DNA from: an uncultured Burkholderiales bacterium
Lineage (GTDB): Bacteria; Pseudomonadota; Gammaproteobacteria; Burkholderiales; Burkholderiaceae_E
Length of the DNA stretch: 9,251 nt
Direction of reading: 5' to 3'
NCBI GenBank assembly: GCA_903898725.1
Contig: CAIUGQ010000403.1
Location: forward strand, 1 to 9,251
A program made the position numbers and the translations under genes. Below are positions 1 through 9,001 of this stretch, one piece after another. The first letter of the stretch is position 1, and each line of letters opens with the position of its first letter. The notes below the pieces were generated by a model. It was given only the letters and a program-made list of their open reading frames with translations, did no database searches and had not been told where the DNA came from.

Positions 1-340
1 CCACGCAAGGCCCGACCGAGCCCTGCTCCGAGAGCTGCTGCGCGGACAGTGCCCGATGGTCGGCCGCCAGGGCCGCGAGCGCGGCCTCGTCGGTGCCCCG
101 GATCGAGTACGGCAGGAACTTCGACGCACCGCCACAGGCGAGCGCCCCCATCGGCAGCAAGCGGCACTCGCCGTCGCTCGTGCAGGAGGCCGGACCGATC
201 CGGGTCTTGACCTCGGCCTCGACAAGGTCGATCCGCGCCTGCAGCGTGACGGCCTCGACCTTCTCGGCGCTGCCGCCGCAGCCGGCCACCAGCCCGAGGC
301 CGAGGGCAACGCCCCCTGCCGCGAGCACGAACCGGCGCAT
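1..340 (-). CDS. Small putative lipoprotein with four-cysteine domain, C-terminus beyond window
   Basis: Partial gene: 113 residues from an ATG at 338-340 run off the left edge. The N-terminus is a lipoprotein signal peptide: MRRF, a hydrophobic Ala/Gly/Leu/Val stretch (residues 5-19), then a lipobox L-V-A-G-C with the lipidated Cys at residue 21. The mature part has Cys53, Cys59, Cys69 and Cys112 around a CTSDGEC...GALACGG pattern, which suggests two disulfides in a periplasmic or outer-membrane-anchored domain. It starts 23 nt after the typA stop with no terminator between, so it may be read through from the operon, although its job need not be related. No good Shine-Dalgarno is visible. 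Codon use matches its neighbours. I do not recognise a characterised family; similar small Cys-containing lipoproteins of unknown function are common in proteobacteria. The lipoprotein call is well supported; function is unknown. Confidence 0.72.
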   Translation of the reverse strand, partial: MRRFVLAAGGVALGLGLVAGCGGSAEKVEAVTLQARIDLVEAEVKTRIGPASCTSDGECRLLPMGALACGGASKFLPYSIRGTDEAALAALAADHRALSAQQLSEQGSVGPCV

Positions 341-363
341 GCCGGCAACCGTCGATGCGCCGA

Positions 364-2223
<1,860 letters not shown>

Positions 2224-2231
2224 GGGAGGAG

Positions 2232-2235
2232 TCCT
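2232..2235 (-). promoter_or_regulatory. Ribosome binding site of typA
   Basis: AGGA on the minus strand, 8 nt before the typA ATG, in the 18-nt gap after the truB stop. It supports independent initiation on typA within the polycistronic message. Confidence 0.6.
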
Positions 2236-2241
2236 GTGGCT

Positions 2242-3228
2242 TTATGTGTTCGGTCGGTCGCGGGGCACGGTGGCCAGCACGCGCTGGGGCGCGAGCAGAC
2301 CGGGCGGTGCAAAATCGGCGATGCCCAGCAGGCGATCACCGAGGTAGACGCGCACCGGCCCCGCAGGCGCACGCGACAACGGGGCACGGTCGGCATGATC
2401 CAGCACGATCCGTTGCCCCTTGATGAATCGGTCGGCCAGCACCTCTCCCAGCCCGACGCGCGGCAGGCCGGCGACCAGGGTGTCGAGGGGCGCGAGCCAG
2501 CCCGCGCGGGCGACCGGATCGGCCGCCTCGAGGGCGTCGAAGCCCACCGCCTGCGCGATGTCCAGCGCACCGACCCGCGTGCGCCGCAGCGCCACCAGGT
2601 GGGCGCCGCAGCCGAGCCGCTCGCCGATGTCCTGCGCGAGCGTGCGGATGTAGGTGCCCTTCGAGACGCGGGCGCGGAAGGTCGCGAGCGGGCGCGCGGG
2701 GTCGCTGCGGTCGACGTCGAGCAGCCCGATCTCGTGCACGGTCACGGTCCGCGCCTCGCGCTCGAGCGTCACGCCCTCGCGTGCATAGGCATAGAGCGGG
2801 CGGCCGTCGCGCTTGAGCGCCGAGTGCATCGGCGGCACCTGCGCGATCTCGCCGGCGAAGGCCGCGCATGCGGCGGCGATCTCGGCGTCGTTGCAGGTCA
2901 CCTCGCGCTCGGCGGTCGTCACGCCCTCGGCGTCGCCGCTGTCGGTCGAGACGCCCAGGCGCATCGTCGCCTCGTAGGTCTTGTCGGCGTCGAGCAGGTC
3001 GTGCAGGAACTTGGTCGCCTCGCCGAACGCGATCGGCAGCAGCCCGGTCGCCATCGGGTCGAGCGTGCCGCCGTGGCCGCCCTTGGCCGCCGAGAACGCG
3101 CGGCGCGCGCGCTGCAGCGCATCGTTCGAGCTCGGGCCCGTCGGCTTGTCGAGCAGCAGCACGCCGTCGACGCGCTGCCATGCGCGACGCACGCGCGGGG
3201 CAGCACCGCGGACGGCGGTCTCGTTCAC
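2242..3228 (-). CDS. truB: tRNA pseudouridine(55) synthase TruB
   Basis: Complete 328-residue enzyme that isomerises U55 in the T-loop of elongator tRNAs to pseudouridine; it is also a tRNA folding chaperone (family knowledge). Seen in sequence: the VLLLDKPTGPSSND motif (23-36), the catalytic-loop motif GGHGGTLDPMATG with the catalytic Asp at residue 57, the KTYEA motif with its active-site Tyr at 85, PPMHSALK (132-139), the RVSKGTYIRTLAQDIG motif (187-202), and a C-terminal domain (about 245-328) resembling the TruB C-terminal/PUA-like module. The start is GTG at 3226-3228, sharing the four bases GTGA with the rbfA stop. This implies translational coupling and explains the lack of a strong Shine-Dalgarno. 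Roughly 20 residues precede the conserved core, a little longer than in many homologues, but no better start is seen. Confidence 0.97.
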   Translation of the reverse strand: MNETAVRGAAPRVRRAWQRVDGVLLLDKPTGPSSNDALQRARRAFSAAKGGHGGTLDPMATGLLPIAFGEATKFLHDLLDADKTYEATMRLGVSTDSGDAEGVTTAEREVTCNDAEIAAACAAFAGEIAQVPPMHSALKRDGRPLYAYAREGVTLEREARTVTVHEIGLLDVDRSDPARPLATFRARVSKGTYIRTLAQDIGERLGCGAHLVALRRTRVGALDIAQAVGFDALEAADPVARAGWLAPLDTLVAGLPRVGLGEVLADRFIKGQRIVLDHADRAPLSRAPAGPVRVYLGDRLLGIADFAPPGLLAPQRVLATVPRDRPNT

Positions 3229-3680
3229 TCGGCCGCCCGTGCGGCGCCGCTCGGGCCGTCGGATGCGGCTTCGGCGCCGCTCGCGGTCCCGGCGTCGAGC
3301 CCGTCGTCGGCCGCCCGCACCGCATTCGCCTGATCGATCAGGCGAGACATGTCGACCCCGTGCTCGACCGACCGGTCGTGCACGAAGCGCAGCTGCGGGT
3401 TGGTGTGGATGCGCACGCGCCGCCCCATCTGCGAACGCATGAAGCCGGCGCTGCGGCGCAGCCCCTCGAGCGTGCGCGCGACGGTCTCGTCGTCGCTCGG
3501 CATCACCGTGAAGTGGACCGTGGCGTACGCGTAGTCGGCGGTGATGTCGACCGAGGTCAGCGTCACCATGCCGATCCTCGGATCCTTGACCTCGCGCGCG
3601 ATCAGCTGCGCGAGCTCCTGGTGGATCTGCTCGGCGACGCGGGTCGCGCGGTCGCCGCCGCTCTTTGAGTGCCTGTTCAT
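3225..3680 (-). CDS. rbfA: 30S ribosome-binding factor RbfA
   Basis: Complete 151-residue protein. RbfA is a cold-shock maturation factor that binds the 30S subunit near the 5' end of 16S rRNA and acts late in small-subunit assembly (family knowledge). It has one KH-type domain: the N-terminal helix RATRVAEQIHQELAQLI (11-27), KDPRIG (32-37), the strand VTLTSVDIT, and the second helix and kink LRRSAGFMRSQMGRRV (74-89), followed by PQLRFVHD (95-102). Residues 120-151 form a low-complexity Ala/Gly/Asp/Ser tail beyond the fold, making it longer than E. coli RbfA (133). The ATG at 3678-3680 is chosen because MNRHSKSGGDRATRVAEQI matches the usual start position; only a weak GGA-type ribosome site precedes it. 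Its TGA overlaps the truB GTG. Unlike the other junctions, it is 94 nt from the upstream gene infB. Confidence 0.97.
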   Translation of the reverse strand: MNRHSKSGGDRATRVAEQIHQELAQLIAREVKDPRIGMVTLTSVDITADYAYATVHFTVMPSDDETVARTLEGLRRSAGFMRSQMGRRVRIHTNPQLRFVHDRSVEHGVDMSRLIDQANAVRAADDGLDAGTASGAEAASDGPSGAARAAE

Positions 3681-3735
3681 GCCGTTGCCGTCCGTCGTGC
3701 GTGCCGGGTGAACTCGGGCGCCGCAGGCCGGAGGC

Positions 3736-3755
3736 GGCCCGCGCTCGCGCGGGCC
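3736..3755 (-). other. Perfect 8-bp GC hairpin in the infB-rbfA gap
   Basis: The 94-nt gap (3681-3774) holds a perfect inverted repeat: arms 3736-3743 and 3748-3755 (GGCCCGCG/CGCGGGCC) around a 4-nt loop, CGAG on the minus strand. No T-tract follows in the direction of transcription, so it is not a canonical intrinsic terminator. It sits about 20 nt after the infB stop. It may be an RNA stem that pauses polymerase, protects mRNA or marks a processing site. A weaker alternative pairing (3720-3724 with 3734-3738) would compete with it. Confidence 0.5.
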
Positions 3756-3774
3756 ACGCCAGGCACCGCGGCGC

Positions 3775-6678
3775 TCAGAGCGTCCGCGCCACTTCCTTCA
3801 CCTCGAACACCTCGAGCTGGTCGCCGACCTTGATGTCGTTGTGATTCTTCAGGGTCAGGCCGCACTCGAAGCCCTCGCGGACCTCGCGGGCGTCGTCCTT
3901 GAAGCGCTTGAGCGAATCGAGCTCGCCGGTCCAGATGACCACCGACTCGCGCAGCAGGCGGATCTTCGAGCCGCGCCGCACCACACCGTCGGTGACCATG
4001 CAGCCCGCGATGTTGCCGATCTTGCTGACGGAGAAGATGTTGCGGATCTCGACCGTGCCGATGGTCTCCTCCCGCTTCTCGGGCGCGAGCATGCCGCTCA
4101 TCGCCGCCTTCACCTCGTCGACCGCGTCGTAGATGATGTTGTAGTAGCGGATGTCGACGCCGTTGGACTCGGCCAGCTTGCGGGCGGCCTGGTCGGCGCG
4201 CACGTTGAAGCCGATGACCACCGCCTTCGAGGCCACCGCGAGGTTGATGTCGCTCTCGGTGATGCCGCCGACCGCCGCGTGGACGATCTGCACCCGGACC
4301 TCGGCGGTCGAGAGCTTGAGCATCGACTGCGCCAGCGCTTCCTGCGAACCCTGCACGTCGGCCTTGATGATGAGGGCCAGCGACTGCGTCGCGCCCTCGG
4401 CCATCTGGTCGAGCATGTTCTCGAGCTTGGCCGCCTGCTGGCGGGCGAGCTTGACGTCGCGGAACTTGCCCTGGCGGAACAGCGCGATCTCGCGCGCCTT
4501 GCGCTCGTCGGCGATGCCTTGGACTTCCTCGCCCGCGGACGGCACCTCGGACAGGCCCTGGACCTCGACCGGAATCGAGGGGCCGGCTTCGGTGATCGAC
4601 TTGCCGGCCTCGTCGAGCATCGCGCGCACGCGGCCGTAGGCCGAGCCGGCGAGGATGACGTCGCCGCGCTTGAGCGTGCCCGACTGCACCAGCACGGTCG
4701 CGACCGGGCCCTTGCCCTTGTCGAGACGCGCCTCGATCACGATGCCCTTGGCGGGCGCCTCGACGACCGAGCGCAGTTCCAGCACCTCGGCCTGCAGCAG
4801 CACGTTCTCGAGCAGCTCGTCGATGCCCGCGCCGGTCTTGGCCGACACGCCCACGAACGGCACGTCGCCGCCGTAGTCCTCGGGCACGACTTCCTGCGCG
4901 ACCAGTTCCTGCTTGACGCGGTCGAGGTTGGACTCGGCCTTGTCGATCTTGTTCATCGCGACGACGATCGGCACGCCGGCCGCCTTCGCATGGGCGATCG
5001 CCTCGATCGTCTGCGGCATCACGCCGTCGTCGGCCGCGACCACCAGGATGACGATGTCGGTCGCCTTCGCACCGCGCGCCCGCATGGCGGTGAACGCCTC
5101 GTGGCCCGGAGTGTCGAGGAAGGTGATGATGCCGCGCGGCGTCTCGACGTGGTACGCGCCGATGTGCTGCGTGATGCCGCCGGCCTCGCCCGCCGCGACC
5201 TTCGCGCGCCGGATGTAGTCGAGCAGCGAGGTCTTGCCGTGGTCGACGTGACCCATGATCGTGACGACCGGCGGACGCGGCAGCTTCTCGACGTCGGCGT
5301 GGGTCGCCGACTGCTCGAGCAGCGCCTCGGGGTCGTCGAGCGCGGCGGCGATCGCGGTGTGGCCGAGCTCCTCGACCAGGATCATCGCGGTCTCCTGGTC
5401 CAGCGGCTGATTGATGGTGACCATCTGGCCCATCTTCATCATCAGCTTGATGACCTCGGCCGCCTTGACCGACATCTTGTGCGCGAGGTCGGCGACGGTG
5501 ATCGTCTCCGGCACGTGGATCTCGCGGACGATCGCCTCGGCCGACTGCGAGCCGCCCGAGTCGTGGCCGCGATGGTCGCCGCGACCGCCGCGGTGACCGC
5601 CGCCGCGCGGGCCGCGCCAGCCGGCGGCGCCGCCGCTGCTGTCGCCGCGGGTCTTGATCGCGCGGCGCTTGGCGGCATCGTCCTGCCAGGTCGACGACAG
5701 GTTCTCGGACTTGACGTGCTTCTTGACGGTGCCGGGGGCAGCCGGCGCGGAGCCCGGTCGGGCGGCACCCGGCGCGGCGGCCGGGCGGGCCGTCGGCCGA
5801 TGCAGCGTGCCGGAGGGCTTGACCTCGGCCGGGGCCGCTGCGGGGGCCGCTGCGGCGACGATCGGCGGCGGGGGCGCCTCGACCGGCTTGGGCTGCGGGC
5901 GGCGCGAGGCGGTCAGCAGCCGGTTGATCGCGGCGGCCTCGTCCTCGGCCTTGCGGCGGGCCGCGACCTGCGTGGCAGCCTCTTCCTGCGCCTTGCGGGC
6001 GACCGCTGCCGCAGCCTGCGACGCGAGGCGCGCGGCTTCGGCGGCGGCCTCGGCCTGCGCGGCCGCGACGTCGTTCTGAGCGGATGCAACCTCGTTCTCG
6101 GCCTCGGCGGCCTTCAGCGCGGCAATCCGCTCCTGCTCACGACGGGCTTCCTCCTCACGCAGCGCGGCTTCGCGGGCGGCTTCCTCGGCGCGCTGGCGCT
6201 CGGCCTCGGCGCGCTCCTCGCGCTCGCGCATCTCGGCCATCTCGCGCTCCTGACGCTCGAGGGCCTCGCGCTGCTTGCGGTCTTCCTCGTCGCGCAGACG
6301 CTGCTGCTCGACCTCGACCGGCGACAGCGCACGCGCGGCGGCTTCTGCCGGCGGCGCGATCTGCACCTCGGCGCCTTCGGCGTCGCGCTGCACGAACACG
6401 CGCTTCTTGCGGACTTCGACCTGGATCGTGCGGGCCCGCCCGGTGGCGTCGGCCTGCTTGATCTCCGAGGTCTGCTTGCGCACGACGGTGATCTTCTTCT
6501 TCGGCTCGTCGGCGCCGTGCGCGCGGCGCAGCGCCGTCAGCAGCTGCGCCTTGTCGGCCTCGGTCAGCATGTCGTCGGCCGAGCGCTTCTCCACGCCGGC
6601 GGCGCGCAGCTGCTCGAGCAGCACCTCCGCCGGCACTTTGAGCTCGGCGGCGAAATTGGACACGTTGGTGCTAGACAT
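3775..6678 (-). CDS. infB: Translation initiation factor IF-2
   Basis: Complete 967-residue protein (E. coli IF2 is 890). IF2 is the GTPase that places fMet-tRNA on the 30S subunit and promotes 50S joining. Order of parts: N-terminal IF2_N fold (about 1-55); IF2-associated basic segment with VRKKRVFVQRD (89-99); Glu/Arg/Ala-rich predicted coiled coil (about 120-258); Pro/Ala linker (about 260-318); Gly/Arg-rich patch (344-375); second IF2_N-like domain (about 385-440); G domain with G1 GHVDHGKT (476-483), GGITQH (500-505), DTPGH (522-526), NKID (576-579) and SAK (612-614); then domains II, III and the fMet-tRNA-binding C2 domain ending FEVKEVARTL. The ATG at 6676-6678 is supported by AAGGA at 6684-6688 (5-nt spacer) and the family-typical start MSSTNVSNFAAELK. 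It is 15 nt after nusA, so cotranscription is expected. Confidence 0.99.
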   Translation of the reverse strand: MSSTNVSNFAAELKVPAEVLLEQLRAAGVEKRSADDMLTEADKAQLLTALRRAHGADEPKKKITVVRKQTSEIKQADATGRARTIQVEVRKKRVFVQRDAEGAEVQIAPPAEAAARALSPVEVEQQRLRDEEDRKQREALERQEREMAEMREREERAEAERQRAEEAAREAALREEEARREQERIAALKAAEAENEVASAQNDVAAAQAEAAAEAARLASQAAAAVARKAQEEAATQVAARRKAEDEAAAINRLLTASRRPQPKPVEAPPPPIVAAAAPAAAPAEVKPSGTLHRPTARPAAAPGAARPGSAPAAPGTVKKHVKSENLSSTWQDDAAKRRAIKTRGDSSGGAAGWRGPRGGGHRGGRGDHRGHDSGGSQSAEAIVREIHVPETITVADLAHKMSVKAAEVIKLMMKMGQMVTINQPLDQETAMILVEELGHTAIAAALDDPEALLEQSATHADVEKLPRPPVVTIMGHVDHGKTSLLDYIRRAKVAAGEAGGITQHIGAYHVETPRGIITFLDTPGHEAFTAMRARGAKATDIVILVVAADDGVMPQTIEAIAHAKAAGVPIVVAMNKIDKAESNLDRVKQELVAQEVVPEDYGGDVPFVGVSAKTGAGIDELLENVLLQAEVLELRSVVEAPAKGIVIEARLDKGKGPVATVLVQSGTLKRGDVILAGSAYGRVRAMLDEAGKSITEAGPSIPVEVQGLSEVPSAGEEVQGIADERKAREIALFRQGKFRDVKLARQQAAKLENMLDQMAEGATQSLALIIKADVQGSQEALAQSMLKLSTAEVRVQIVHAAVGGITESDINLAVASKAVVIGFNVRADQAARKLAESNGVDIRYYNIIYDAVDEVKAAMSGMLAPEKREETIGTVEIRNIFSVSKIGNIAGCMVTDGVVRRGSKIRLLRESVVIWTGELDSLKRFKDDAREVREGFECGLTLKNHNDIKVGDQLEVFEVKEVARTL

Positions 6679-6693
6679 TCAGGTCCTTCCGGC

Positions 6694-8178
6694 TCAAGCC
6701 GACTCGTTCTCGAACCAGTGCGCGCGCGCCTTCATGATCAGCGACTTCGCACGTTCCTCGTCGAGGCCGGTGGCCTCCACGAGTTCGTCGACCGCGAGCT
6801 CGGCCAGGTCATCACGGGTATGGATGTTCGAATCCGCCAGCTTCGCGGCGAGGTCGCGGTCCATGCCCTCGAGGCTCAGCAGATCCTCGGTGGTGCTCTC
6901 GAGCTTCTCTTCCTTGGCGATCGCCTCGGTGAGCAGCACGTTGCGCGCTCGATCGCGCAGCTCGTTGACCGTGTCCTCGTCGAAGGCCTCGATCTCGAGC
7001 ATCTCGTTCAGCGGCACGTAGGCGACCTCGTCCAGCGACGAGAAGCCCTCGTCGATCAGGATGTCGGCCACCTCCTCGTCCACGTCGAGCTTCTCCATGA
7101 ACATGCCACGCAGCGCGGTGCGCTCGTTGGCCTGCTTTCCGGCGCTCTCCTCGGCGGTCATGATGTTGATCTGCCAGGTCGTCAGCTCCGAGGCGAGGCG
7201 CACGTTGCGCCCGCCGGTGCCGATCGCCAGCGCGAGGTTGTCCTCGTCGACCACCACGTCCATCGAGTGCTTCTCCTCGTCGACGACGATCGACGAGACG
7301 TTCGCCGGCGCCAGCGCGCCGATCACGAACTGTGCCGGGTCCTCGGACCACAGCACGATGTCCACGCGCTCGCCGGCGAGCTCGCCGGTGACCGCCTGGA
7401 CGCGCGAGCCGCGCACGCCGACGCAGGTGCCGATCGGATCGATGCGGCGGTCGGTCGTGTGGACGGCGATCTTGGCGCGCACGCCGGCGTCTCGGGCGGC
7501 CGCCTTGACCTGCAGCAGCCCCTGCTCGATCTCGGGCACTTCCAGGCGGAAGAGCTCCATGATGAACTCGGGCGCGGTGCGCGACAGGATCAGCTGCGGG
7601 CCGCGGCCTTCGCGATTGATGCGCGCCACCCAGCCCCGCACGCGGTCGCCCACGCGCAGGTTCTCCTTCGGGATCATCTGGTCGCGCGGCAGCCGGGCCT
7701 CGATCTTGCCGGACTCGATGACCGCGCCCTCGCGGTCCAGGCGCTTGATGGTGCCCGACAGCAGCGAGTCGCCGCGGCCGAGGAAGTCGTTGATGATCTG
7801 CTCGCGCTCGGCGTCGCGGATCTTCTGCAGGATCACCTGCTTGGCCGCCTGGGCGCCGATGCGTCCGGCCTCGATCGGCTCGAGCTCTTCCTCGACGTAG
7901 TCGCCGACCTGGATGTCCGGGATCTGCTTCTGCGCCTCGGTCAGGATCATCTGGATGTCGTGATCCTCCATCTCGCCGTCCGGCACGACCAGCCAGCGAC
8001 GGAAGGCCTCGGACTCGCCGGTCTCGCGGTCGATCGATACGCGGCAGTCGACCTCTTCCTTGAAGCGCTTCTTGGTCGCCGAGGCGAGCGCGCTCTCGAG
8101 CGCGGCGAACACGACCTCGCGGGCCACGCTCTTCTCGCGCGCCAACGCATCGACCAGCAACAGTACTTCCCGGCTCAT
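6694..8178 (-). CDS. nusA: Transcription termination/antitermination factor NusA
   Basis: Complete 494-residue protein (E. coli 495). NusA binds RNA polymerase and nascent RNA, enhances pausing and hairpin-dependent termination, and joins antitermination complexes. Seen: the N-terminal polymerase-binding domain (1 to about 125, starting MSREVLLLVDALAREK), an S1 domain (about 135-200), KH1 with loop GVRG (254-257) after IDPIGTCV, KH2 with loop GTGG (320-323) before RNVRLASELT, then two acidic repeats (about 365-425 and 440-494), the E. coli-like architecture. The reading frame stays open far upstream through rimP, but the true start is the ATG at 8176-8178: AGGAGG sits 7 nt before it, and homology begins there. 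It begins 11 nt after the rimP stop and ends 15 nt before infB. KH2 carries Thr where I recall Arg as more usual in the GxxG loop. Confidence 0.99.
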   Translation of the reverse strand: MSREVLLLVDALAREKSVAREVVFAALESALASATKKRFKEEVDCRVSIDRETGESEAFRRWLVVPDGEMEDHDIQMILTEAQKQIPDIQVGDYVEEELEPIEAGRIGAQAAKQVILQKIRDAEREQIINDFLGRGDSLLSGTIKRLDREGAVIESGKIEARLPRDQMIPKENLRVGDRVRGWVARINREGRGPQLILSRTAPEFIMELFRLEVPEIEQGLLQVKAAARDAGVRAKIAVHTTDRRIDPIGTCVGVRGSRVQAVTGELAGERVDIVLWSEDPAQFVIGALAPANVSSIVVDEEKHSMDVVVDEDNLALAIGTGGRNVRLASELTTWQINIMTAEESAGKQANERTALRGMFMEKLDVDEEVADILIDEGFSSLDEVAYVPLNEMLEIEAFDEDTVNELRDRARNVLLTEAIAKEEKLESTTEDLLSLEGMDRDLAAKLADSNIHTRDDLAELAVDELVEATGLDEERAKSLIMKARAHWFENESA

Positions 8179-8185
8179 CCTGAAG

Positions 8186-8191
8186 CCTCCT
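8186..8191 (-). promoter_or_regulatory. Strong Shine-Dalgarno of nusA overlapping the rimP stop
   Basis: AGGAGG on the minus strand, 7 nt before the nusA ATG. The rimP stop TAG (8190-8192) is embedded in it as TAGGAGG, so ribosomes ending rimP translation sit directly on the nusA site, favouring coupling. It fixes the nusA start against a much longer upstream extension of the open frame. Confidence 0.85.
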
Positions 8192-8903
8192 AGAACTTGA
8201 CCTTGGGCACCAGCCGCGCCCGCTCGATCTCGTCGAGCGTGAACGACAGCCTGCGCACCGTCTCGACTTCGCCCGCGTCCTGCGCGGGCGCCGTCGCCTC
8301 GTGTCCTGCGGCGCCCGCGGGGGTCGCTGCCTTCGCGGCCACAGCCTTCGCTGCCGCCGCCTTCATCGCCTCTTTCTGCGCCAGCTTGCGCGCAGCCTCC
8401 TTGGCGGCCGCCGCCTTGCCCACCTTCGCCCCCGGCTTGCGCGGCTTCGGCCCGTTCGGGTCCGGCAGCTCGAGCGCCCAGCGCACCGGCTCGCCGGGCC
8501 CCGTCGGCATCGAATCGTCGCGAACCAGCACGCCCTCGAAATTGCGCCGCCCGGACAGCGGCTCGCGCAACCGCAGCGCCACCTCCAGACCCTCGAAGCG
8601 CTCGTAGTCGGTCGCGCGCTTCAGCGGCCGGTCCAGACCCGGCGACGACACTTCGAGGCGCGCATAGTCGATGTTCTCGACCATGAGCACGTGCGACAGC
8701 TGGTGGCTGACCTTCTCGCAGTCCTCGACCCGTACCGAGGGCGGCATCGCATCGACGGGACGCGCCGGATCCGGCAGGTAGGCCGCGGCAGGAAGGTCGA
8801 TCGTGACGCGCAGCAGACCGCGGCCGGCGAGCTCGACGTCGACCAGCTCGTAGCCCAACCCGCTCACCGTCCGTTCGATCACGGCTTGCACCGGCCCCAC
8901 CAC
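8190..8903 (-). CDS. rimP: Ribosome maturation factor RimP with Ala/Lys-rich insertion
   Basis: Complete, 237 residues from the chosen GTG (8901-8903). RimP binds the 30S subunit and aids assembly of its head with S19 and S12 (family knowledge). The N-terminal domain has ERTVSGLGYELVDVEL (10-25) and GLLRVTIDLP (29-38). The signature VSSPGLDRPL (85-94) leads into the SH3-like C-terminal domain (GRRNFEGVL at 118-126, then RRLSFTLDEIERARLVPKVKF at the end). Between them lies an insertion of about 65 residues (148-212) made almost only of Ala, Lys, Gly, Pro and Glu, making the protein far longer than the usual 150 or so. No ATG is available between the predicted transcription start and the conserved core. 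AAAGGA at 8915-8920 serves either GTG 8903 (11-nt spacer) or TTG 8909 (5 nt, adding two residues). The open frame continues to an ATG at 9086, but that lies upstream of the promoter and crosses the terminator. Confidence 0.93.
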   Translation of the reverse strand: MVGPVQAVIERTVSGLGYELVDVELAGRGLLRVTIDLPAAAYLPDPARPVDAMPPSVRVEDCEKVSHQLSHVLMVENIDYARLEVSSPGLDRPLKRATDYERFEGLEVALRLREPLSGRRNFEGVLVRDDSMPTGPGEPVRWALELPDPNGPKPRKPGAKVGKAAAAKEAARKLAQKEAMKAAAAKAVAAKAATPAGAAGHEATAPAQDAGEVETVRRLSFTLDEIERARLVPKVKF

Positions 8904-8914
8904 TGCCAACGACG

Positions 8915-8920
8915 TCCTTT
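8915..8920 (-). promoter_or_regulatory. Shine-Dalgarno of rimP
   Basis: AAAGGA on the minus strand is the only good ribosome site between the leader terminator and the conserved RimP core. It limits the start to TTG 8909 or GTG 8903 (GTG 8900 is less likely). The 50 nt before it (8921-8970) have an A/C-rich CAGCA/ACACA character on the minus strand and probably stay unstructured. Confidence 0.6.
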
Positions 8921-8971
8921 GATGTGTGCTGCTGTGTTGCTGTCTGGTCTTCCCGCTGATCGGCCGACGGG

Positions 8972-8999
8972 AAAAAAAAATGGGCTTGGCCAGCCCATT
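8972..8999 (-). terminator. Rho-independent terminator in the rimP leader
   Basis: Reading the minus strand: AATGGGCT (8992-8999), loop GGCCA (8987-8991), AGCCCATT (8979-8986), then T continues to 8972. That is a perfect 8-bp stem with a 5-nt loop and a run of nine T, two of them in the stem base. It lies about 60 nt before the rimP start and about 45 nt after the predicted promoter -10 box, inside the operon leader, so it could act as an attenuator. It could also simply end transcripts from the upstream gene, with leaky read-through supplying the operon. Confidence 0.88.
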
Positions 9000-9001
9000 C
9001 A

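Noticed and set aside
3841..8193. A 1450-codon plus-strand open frame opposite infB and nusA
   Set aside because: Its codons lie exactly opposite the sense codons, so a stop would need sense TTA, CTA or TCA. At this GC3 those are almost never used, and infB and nusA share the same register, so the frame stays open by default. The product is a biased Arg/His/Asp/Leu/Val mix with no recognisable domain, while the opposite strand encodes unmistakable proteins.
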